Shown in pieces: positions 59,474 to 64,000 of a stretch of 64,000 bases of DNA (its first letter is position 1; the number at the start of each line of letters is the position of its first letter). The notes under the pieces were generated by a model. That model saw only the letters and a list, made by a program, of their open reading frames with translations, was not told the DNA's origin and did no database searches. The translations under genes and the position numbers were made by a program. Source of the DNA: Paraburkholderia phenoliruptrix (GTDB lineage: Bacteria; Pseudomonadota; Gammaproteobacteria; Burkholderiales; Burkholderiaceae); the NCBI RefSeq assembly GCF_902859825.1, contig NZ_CADIKB010000003.1, forward strand, positions 186,001 through 250,000, written 5' to 3'.

Positions 59474-60802
59474 GTGAGCACCACGACACCGGAAATTGCC
59501 GAATCGCGTCTGATCAACCGCCTCGCCCTCCGCTTGATGCCGCTATTGGGGCTGCTTTATCTGGTCGCCTATATCGACCGCTCCAATATCAGCTTCGCGA
59601 AGCTGCAGATGCTCGGCAGCCTCGGGCTTTCCGAAGTCGCGTACGGGCTCGGTGCGTCGCTGTTTTTTATCGGCTACCTGATTTTTGAAGTGCCCAGCAA
59701 CGTGATGCTGCACAAGTACGGCGCGCCGCGCTGGATGGCGCGCATCATGTTCACGTGGGGCGTGGTGACGATACTGCTCGCCTTCACGACGAACGCTACC
59801 ATGTTCTACGTGCTGCGTTTTCTGCTCGGCGCGTCGGAAGCCGGGTTATATCCTGGTGTGATCTACTATCTGACGCTGTGGTTCCCGGCGCGGCACCGCG
59901 TGCGCATGCTCGGCTATTTCACGGTGGGCAGCAGTCTCGGCAATATGCTCGGCGCGCCGGTCTGCGGCTGGCTGCTGGACAAGGGCGGCCTCGCGGGTCT
60001 CGAAGGCTGGCAGCTCGTCTTCATCGTGACAGGGCTGCCCTCCGTGCTGTTGACGGTGGTCGTGCTGTTCCTGCTGCCCGCATCGCCGAAAGAAGCGAAG
60101 TTTCTTTCCGCCGACGAAAAAACCTGGCTCACCAGCACGCTCGGCGCCGAGCGCGCGCAGATCAAGGCGAGCGTCGCGACGCGCGATTCGCTGCTGAGCG
60201 TGCTCACCGAGCCGCGCGTGATCGGCATGGCGCTCTATTACATGATGTTGTCCATTTCCGTCTACGGCGTGAGCTACTGGCTGCCGACCCTCGTAAAGGG
60301 CTTCGGCGTGAGCAACACGACCAACGGTTTGCTTAACATCATTCCGTGGTTGATGGCGACGATCGTCCTGGCATGGCTGCCTTCCAGGCTGCGTGGCGTC
60401 GGTAATCGCGCGTTGATTGCAATGCTGGCTTCGGCGCTGCTTGGCGTCGTGTGTTTTGCGAGCGCCGTGTTTCTGCCCACCAACACGCTGCGCTTCATCG
60501 CGCTGTGTTTCGGCGCACCCTGCATGTATCTGCTGATTCCGTGCTTCTGGACCTTGCCGCCGAAATTCCTGTTCGGGGCGCGTGCCGCGGCGGGCATCGC
60601 CGCGATCAACTCTCTCGGCAATATTGGCGGCTTTATCGCACAGAACCTCGTGCCGTGGGTCCGGCAGACTACGGGCAGCGTCAAGGCGCCTATGTTGATT
60701 CCGGCGACCTGTCTGCTTGTTTTCGCCGTTGTTACCGTCTTTATTCTGCGTCGCGATAAGAGCGCCCGCGTGACGCAAAGCGCAGTGGCGGTGACCGAGT
60801 GA
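59474..60802 (+). CDS. ACS-family MFS transporter (sugar acid/anion type)
   Basis: 442 residues, twelve membrane helices. LYLVAYIDRSNISFAKLQML in helix 1, FIGYLIFEVPSNVMLHKYGA in helix 2 and LRFLLGASEAGLYPGVIYYL in helix 4 are hallmarks of the anion:cation symporter branch (tartrate, glucarate, phthalate). It presumably imports the sugar acid used by the dehydratase. The start is GTG with AGGAG five bases upstream; the frame is open further 5' inside the RraA gene as shadow. Confidence 0.9.
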   Translation: MSTTTPEIAESRLINRLALRLMPLLGLLYLVAYIDRSNISFAKLQMLGSLGLSEVAYGLGASLFFIGYLIFEVPSNVMLHKYGAPRWMARIMFTWGVVTILLAFTTNATMFYVLRFLLGASEAGLYPGVIYYLTLWFPARHRVRMLGYFTVGSSLGNMLGAPVCGWLLDKGGLAGLEGWQLVFIVTGLPSVLLTVVVLFLLPASPKEAKFLSADEKTWLTSTLGAERAQIKASVATRDSLLSVLTEPRVIGMALYYMMLSISVYGVSYWLPTLVKGFGVSNTTNGLLNIIPWLMATIVLAWLPSRLRGVGNRALIAMLASALLGVVCFASAVFLPTNTLRFIALCFGAPCMYLLIPCFWTLPPKFLFGARAAAGIAAINSLGNIGGFIAQNLVPWVRQTTGSVKAPMLIPATCLLVFAVVTVFILRRDKSARVTQSAVAVTE

Positions 60803-60921
60803 GCGAGGTGAGCCCCTTTGCCCTGTCGCGCGCTGAGCTGAACCGTCCGCGACGTGGCGGGCTTTAGCGCGGCTCGGCACAGTTTAGAATACGCGCGACC
60901 CATTTTCTTCTGTCAGCAACC

Positions 60922-61989
60922 ATGCCGAACAAAGAACCGCCCGCAACTATCGGCGCCGATCTGCCCGACGCGGCAGCGCCCGCGAGGCGCGTCCGCGGCG
61001 GTCCGAAAGGCTTGCGCATCACCGATGTCGCCGCGCAGGCGGGCGTTGCGCCGATCACCGTGTCGCGCGTGTTCAACAGTCCGGAGACGGTGGCGCCCGA
61101 AACGCTCGAACGCGTCCGGCAGGTCGTGCAAAAACTGGGCTATGTACCCAACCGGCTGGCGGGCGGTCTGTCGTCGTCGCGCTCGCGGCTGATTGCCGCG
61201 ATTGTGCCGACCATTGCACATTCGCTCTTTTCCGACACGATTCAGGTATTCAGCGAGGCCATGTCGCGTGCGGGTTACCAGGTGTTGCTCGCGTTGAGCG
61301 GCTACGACGGTTCGAGCGAAGAGGCTTTACTCGACGCAGTGCTGAGCCGGCGCCCGGAAGGCGTGCTGCTCACGGGCGTCGCGCACACGGATTCGCTGCG
61401 CGCGCGGCTTGCGAACGTCGGTATTCCGATCGTCGAGACGTGGGACATGACGGAACAGCCTATTGACATGCTGGTCGGCTTTTCGCATTACCAGACCGGC
61501 GTCGCGGTGGCGGAGCATTTTCTGCAAACGAACAGGCGCAAGCCTGCCCTCGTGTCGGCCAACGACGAGCGTGCACTTGCGCGCCGCCGTGGCTTTCGCG
61601 AACGGCTCGCCCGGGCAGGCATCGACGATATTCCCGAAGTTCTCGTCGCGCCGCCGAGTTCGGTGGCGATTGGCAAAGCGGCGCTGCCGCGTTTGATCCA
61701 AGAGGCGCGCCATATTGACGCAGTGTTTTGCGGGTCGGACCTCCTTGCGATAGGCGCATTGAGCGCGGCCCAGCAATTGGCGCTGAGCGTACCGTCGCAA
61801 CTCGCAATCTGCGGCTTCGGCGACCTGGAGTTCGCGACCGAGACGACGCCGCAACTCACTTCCGTGCACGTCGACGGAACACGCATCGGGCTCACGGCCG
61901 CGCGATGCCTGCTGGACCGGCTCGCCGGTTCCGCGCAAAACAGGGTGACCGACGTAGGCTTCGAGATCATTCGGCGCGCCACCACGTAA
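60922..61989 (+). CDS. LacI-family repressor (GntR-like)
   Basis: 355 residues. The HTH reads RITDVAAQAGVAPITVSRVF, with the hinge helix ETLERVRQVVQKLGYVPNRL. The sugar-binding domain follows: RLIAAIVPTIAHSLFSDTIQ, PEGVLLTGVAHTDSLRARLA and AICGFGDLEFATETTPQLTS. The sequence resembles the gluconate-repressor group. A 29-residue N-terminal extension precedes the HTH. It follows the transporter gene by 119 bases on the same strand and probably binds O1 and O2 at the dehydratase gene until the sugar acid appears. Confidence 0.92.
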   Translation: MPNKEPPATIGADLPDAAAPARRVRGGPKGLRITDVAAQAGVAPITVSRVFNSPETVAPETLERVRQVVQKLGYVPNRLAGGLSSSRSRLIAAIVPTIAHSLFSDTIQVFSEAMSRAGYQVLLALSGYDGSSEEALLDAVLSRRPEGVLLTGVAHTDSLRARLANVGIPIVETWDMTEQPIDMLVGFSHYQTGVAVAEHFLQTNRRKPALVSANDERALARRRGFRERLARAGIDDIPEVLVAPPSSVAIGKAALPRLIQEARHIDAVFCGSDLLAIGALSAAQQLALSVPSQLAICGFGDLEFATETTPQLTSVHVDGTRIGLTAARCLLDRLAGSAQNRVTDVGFEIIRRATT

Positions 61990-62317
61990 GCGCGCTTCGG
62001 CTATTTGCTCGACGAGGCGCGACGGTGCTTTGTCATACGCCGGCGGTCTTTCTCGCACACCGCCGGGATTCGCGACGCGTGTCCAGAGGCGTTGCAACTC
62101 TTCTCTTCCTCTCGTCTTTTTCTCCGTATGCGCTGCAAACGCTGTGTCGCACCTCGCGCAGAGGCCCGGCGTGCCGCGATTGCACTTAGCTTGTCCGAGA
62201 TCATGTCTCCGATTCAACGGCGCTTTTAGAATGCGACGGCGCATGAAGTAGTGGTCTGGTCTTCATCGCGAGAACCTTGTGTAGCGTTTCAGACCGGTCC
62301 ATGGAAATCAGGCAGAT
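61990..62317. promoter_or_regulatory. Intergenic region upstream of cyoA
   Basis: 328 bases with no supported gene. TAGAAT at 62227-62232 is a reasonable -10 for the cyo operon, about 85 bases before the cyoA start, but the bases 17 upstream (TGTCTC) are a poor -35. Open frames in this gap have shadow composition. Confidence 0.35.
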
Positions 62318-63208
62318 ATGGTGAATAAGACCTTTGAACGGGTGTCGATACCCTTGGGGGCTGGGCTCGTTGCGTGTCTTTCGGGATGCAGCAAACTGGA
62401 CGTGCTCGATCCGAAGGGCAGCGTCGGCATGGCGGAAAAGTCGCTGATCAGTACCGCGACAATGGCCATGCTGATAGTCGTCGTGCCGGTGATCGTCATG
62501 ATCCTCGTGTTCGCGTGGCGTTATCGCGCAAGCAATCGCAACGCGACCTATGCGCCCAGATGGGCGCATTCCACCGCGATCGAAACGGTGGTGTGGACCG
62601 TACCCACGCTCATCATTCTGTTCCTCGGCATCCTGACCTGGAATACCACGCACGAACTGGACCCTTACCGGCCGATCGAATCGGCGGTCAAGCCGATCAA
62701 AGTCGAGGTGGTGGCGCTCGACTGGAAGTGGCTCTTCATTTATCCGGAACTCGGTGTCGCTTCGGTTAATCAGCTGGCGTTCCCGGTTGGTACGCCAGTC
62801 GACTTCAAGATCACCTCCGATTCCGTGATGAACTCGTTCTTCATTCCGCAACTGGGCAGCCAGATCTATGCGATGGCCGGCATGCAGACGCAACTGCATC
62901 TGATCGCCGACCATGCGGGCGATTACGCCGGTATCTCCGCGAACTATAGCGGCAAGGGCTTTTCGGACATGAAGTTCCGCGCGCTTGCCGTCACGCCTGC
63001 GCAGTTCGACGCGTGGGTCGAAAAAGTAAAAGCCTCGCCGCGCAGGCTCGATATGAATGCGTATAACTCGGTCGCGCAACCGAGCGAGAAGGAGCCTGTG
63101 GGGTACTTCTCCTCAGTCGATTCGAGGCTCTTCAACAACATCATTGCCAAATACAACAACGGTAATGTCCTTGATCTGCAGAACAGCAATTGCCGTACAA
63201 AGGGTTAG
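62318..63208 (+). CDS. cyoA: Cytochrome bo3 ubiquinol oxidase subunit II
   Basis: 296 residues. A lipoprotein signal ([17 protein letters not shown], lipobox LSGC) precedes two membrane helices and a cupredoxin domain. WDRTIL-type features of quinol oxidases are seen: [40 protein letters not shown] and [20 protein letters not shown]. The CuA Cys and His ligands are absent, as expected of a quinol-oxidising enzyme. First gene of the cyo operon; cyoB begins three bases after its stop. Confidence 0.94.
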   Translation: MVNKTFERVSIPLGAGLVACLSGCSKLDVLDPKGSVGMAEKSLISTATMAMLIVVVPVIVMILVFAWRYRASNRNATYAPRWAHSTAIETVVWTVPTLIILFLGILTWNTTHELDPYRPIESAVKPIKVEVVALDWKWLFIYPELGVASVNQLAFPVGTPVDFKITSDSVMNSFFIPQLGSQIYAMAGMQTQLHLIADHAGDYAGISANYSGKGFSDMKFRALAVTPAQFDAWVEKVKASPRRLDMNAYNSVAQPSEKEPVGYFSSVDSRLFNNIIAKYNNGNVLDLQNSNCRTKG

Positions 63209-63211
63209 CAC

Positions 63212-64000
63212 ATGTTCGGAAATCTGACACTCTCCGCGATCCCGTTCGACCAGCCCATCATCATGGGGGCGGGCGCACTGATGCTGGTCATGGTGCTTGC
63301 AGTGGTCGCGACACTGACCCGGCTCCATAAATGGAAATGGCTGTGGCACGAGTGGCTCACAAGCGTGGACCACAAGAAGATCGGTGTGATGTATATCGTC
63401 GTCGCGGTGTTGATGCTGGTGCGCGGTTTTATCGACGCGGTCATGATGCGTCTGCAACTGGCACTCGCCTATCACTCGCCGGGCTATCTGCCGCCGCATC
63501 ATTACGACCAGATCTTTACCGCACATGGCGTCATCATGATTTTTTTCATGGCAATGGCGTTGATGGTCGGTCTGTTCAATCTGGTCGTGCCGTTGCAGAT
63601 CGGCGCGCGTGATGTCGCGTTCCCGTTTCTCAATTCGCTCAGTTTCTGGATGACGGCAATCAGCGCGATCCTGATGAATCTGTCGCTCGTGATCGGCGAG
63701 TTTGCTCAGGTCGGCTGGCTCGCGTATCCGCCGTTGTCGGAGTTGCAATTCAGTCCGGGGGTAGGCGTCGATTACTACATATGGAGCCTGCAGTTGTCCG
63801 GCGTCGGCACGCTGATCACGGCGATCAACTTCTTCGTGACGATTGTGCGGATGCGCGCGCCCGGCATGACGCTGATGAAAATGCCCGTGTTCACGTGGAC
63901 TGCGCTGTGTTCGAACGTGCTGATCATGGCGACCTTTCCGATTCTCACGGTGGCGTTGGCGCTGCTCGGCCTCGACCGCTACATGGGCATGCATTTCTTC
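63212..64000 (+). CDS. cyoB: Cytochrome bo3 ubiquinol oxidase subunit I, N-terminal part
   Basis: 263 codons are present; the gene runs off the window. [33 protein letters not shown] with the quinone-site residues, and [20 protein letters not shown] with the low-spin heme His are all standard. [20 protein letters not shown] keeps the D-channel Asp that the caa3-type subunit I in this window has lost. It pairs with cyoA in a proton-pumping quinol oxidase. Confidence 0.95.
   Translation, partial: MFGNLTLSAIPFDQPIIMGAGALMLVMVLAVVATLTRLHKWKWLWHEWLTSVDHKKIGVMYIVVAVLMLVRGFIDAVMMRLQLALAYHSPGYLPPHHYDQIFTAHGVIMIFFMAMALMVGLFNLVVPLQIGARDVAFPFLNSLSFWMTAISAILMNLSLVIGEFAQVGWLAYPPLSELQFSPGVGVDYYIWSLQLSGVGTLITAINFFVTIVRMRAPGMTLMKMPVFTWTALCSNVLIMATFPILTVALALLGLDRYMGMHFF

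Noticed and set aside
1..64000. CRISPR arrays, insertion sequences, prophage, tRNA or rRNA genes
   Set aside because: No regular direct repeats with spacers, no transposase or integrase-like protein, and no tRNA-like cloverleaf or rRNA segment was noticed.

Overview
The window looks like a piece of a Burkholderiaceae chromosome, most likely Paraburkholderia or Caballeronia. This is inferred from the high GC content, the long antisense shadow frames that such GC produces, and the gene families: a Gram-negative porin of the Burkholderia type, a WXXGXW-repeat protein, MHS and ACS transporters, two tandem Hsp20 genes and many small stress-associated proteins. No tRNA, rRNA, insertion sequence, prophage or CRISPR array was seen. 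Coding density is high and almost all genes appear intact.

Layout. 1-2,914: stress and storage genes (Mn-catalase start, DUF892 ferritin-like protein, hemerythrin-like protein, small unknowns, Nudix hydrolase). 3,079-8,461: periplasmic glucose oxidation (Gcd, PQQ-dependent) facing a CioAB-type bd quinol oxidase operon with its DUF2474 small subunit. 8,687-10,993: a YdeP-type molybdopterin oxidoreductase. 11,063-14,432: an NAD salvage and synthesis pair (pncC, nadE) followed by a membrane-anchored hemerythrin. 14,433-14,753: a candidate double-hairpin small RNA. 15,309-21,573: a caa3-type cytochrome c oxidase operon (subunit II with heme c, subunit I, subunit III, small membrane protein, CtaG, triheme cytochrome c), nearly every junction being an ATGA overlap. 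21,906-34,732: two hybrid histidine kinases, two Hsp20 genes, a glycosyltransferase and many short accessory genes, including a low-affinity iron permease gene broken by one UGA codon. 35,211-40,604: acetyltransferase, OYE reductase with its ArsR regulator and a perfect palindromic operator, CynX-type MFS, PAS protein, alanine dehydrogenase. 40,940-45,789: cell-envelope genes led by an ECF sigma factor and ending in DUF1800/DUF1501 partners. 46,161-47,858: a Tat-lipoprotein glycosidase-like protein. 48,000-49,028: a TipA-like MerR regulator with its own operator.

49,068-56,643 is a catabolic cluster: M20 amidohydrolase, MHS transporter, kynureninase-like PLP enzyme, VOC-cupin fusion and porin on one strand, with a divergent LysR gene and a perfect 8-1-8 palindrome between them. 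I do not recognise it as a described pathway, and it is the best candidate here for an undescribed system. 56,853-61,989 is a sugar-acid pathway: IlvD/Edd-family dehydratase, RraA-like putative aldolase, ACS-family transporter and LacI-type regulator. Two identical-consensus operators lie at the dehydratase gene, one covering its start codon. The window ends in cyoA and the first part of cyoB, a bo3-type quinol oxidase.

Three terminal oxidases (bd/Cio, caa3, bo3) plus Gcd therefore lie within 64 kb. Subunit I of the caa3-type enzyme lacks both landmark proton-channel residues (D-channel Asp replaced by Ser126, K-channel Lys replaced by Gln353), which is the most unusual single-protein observation.
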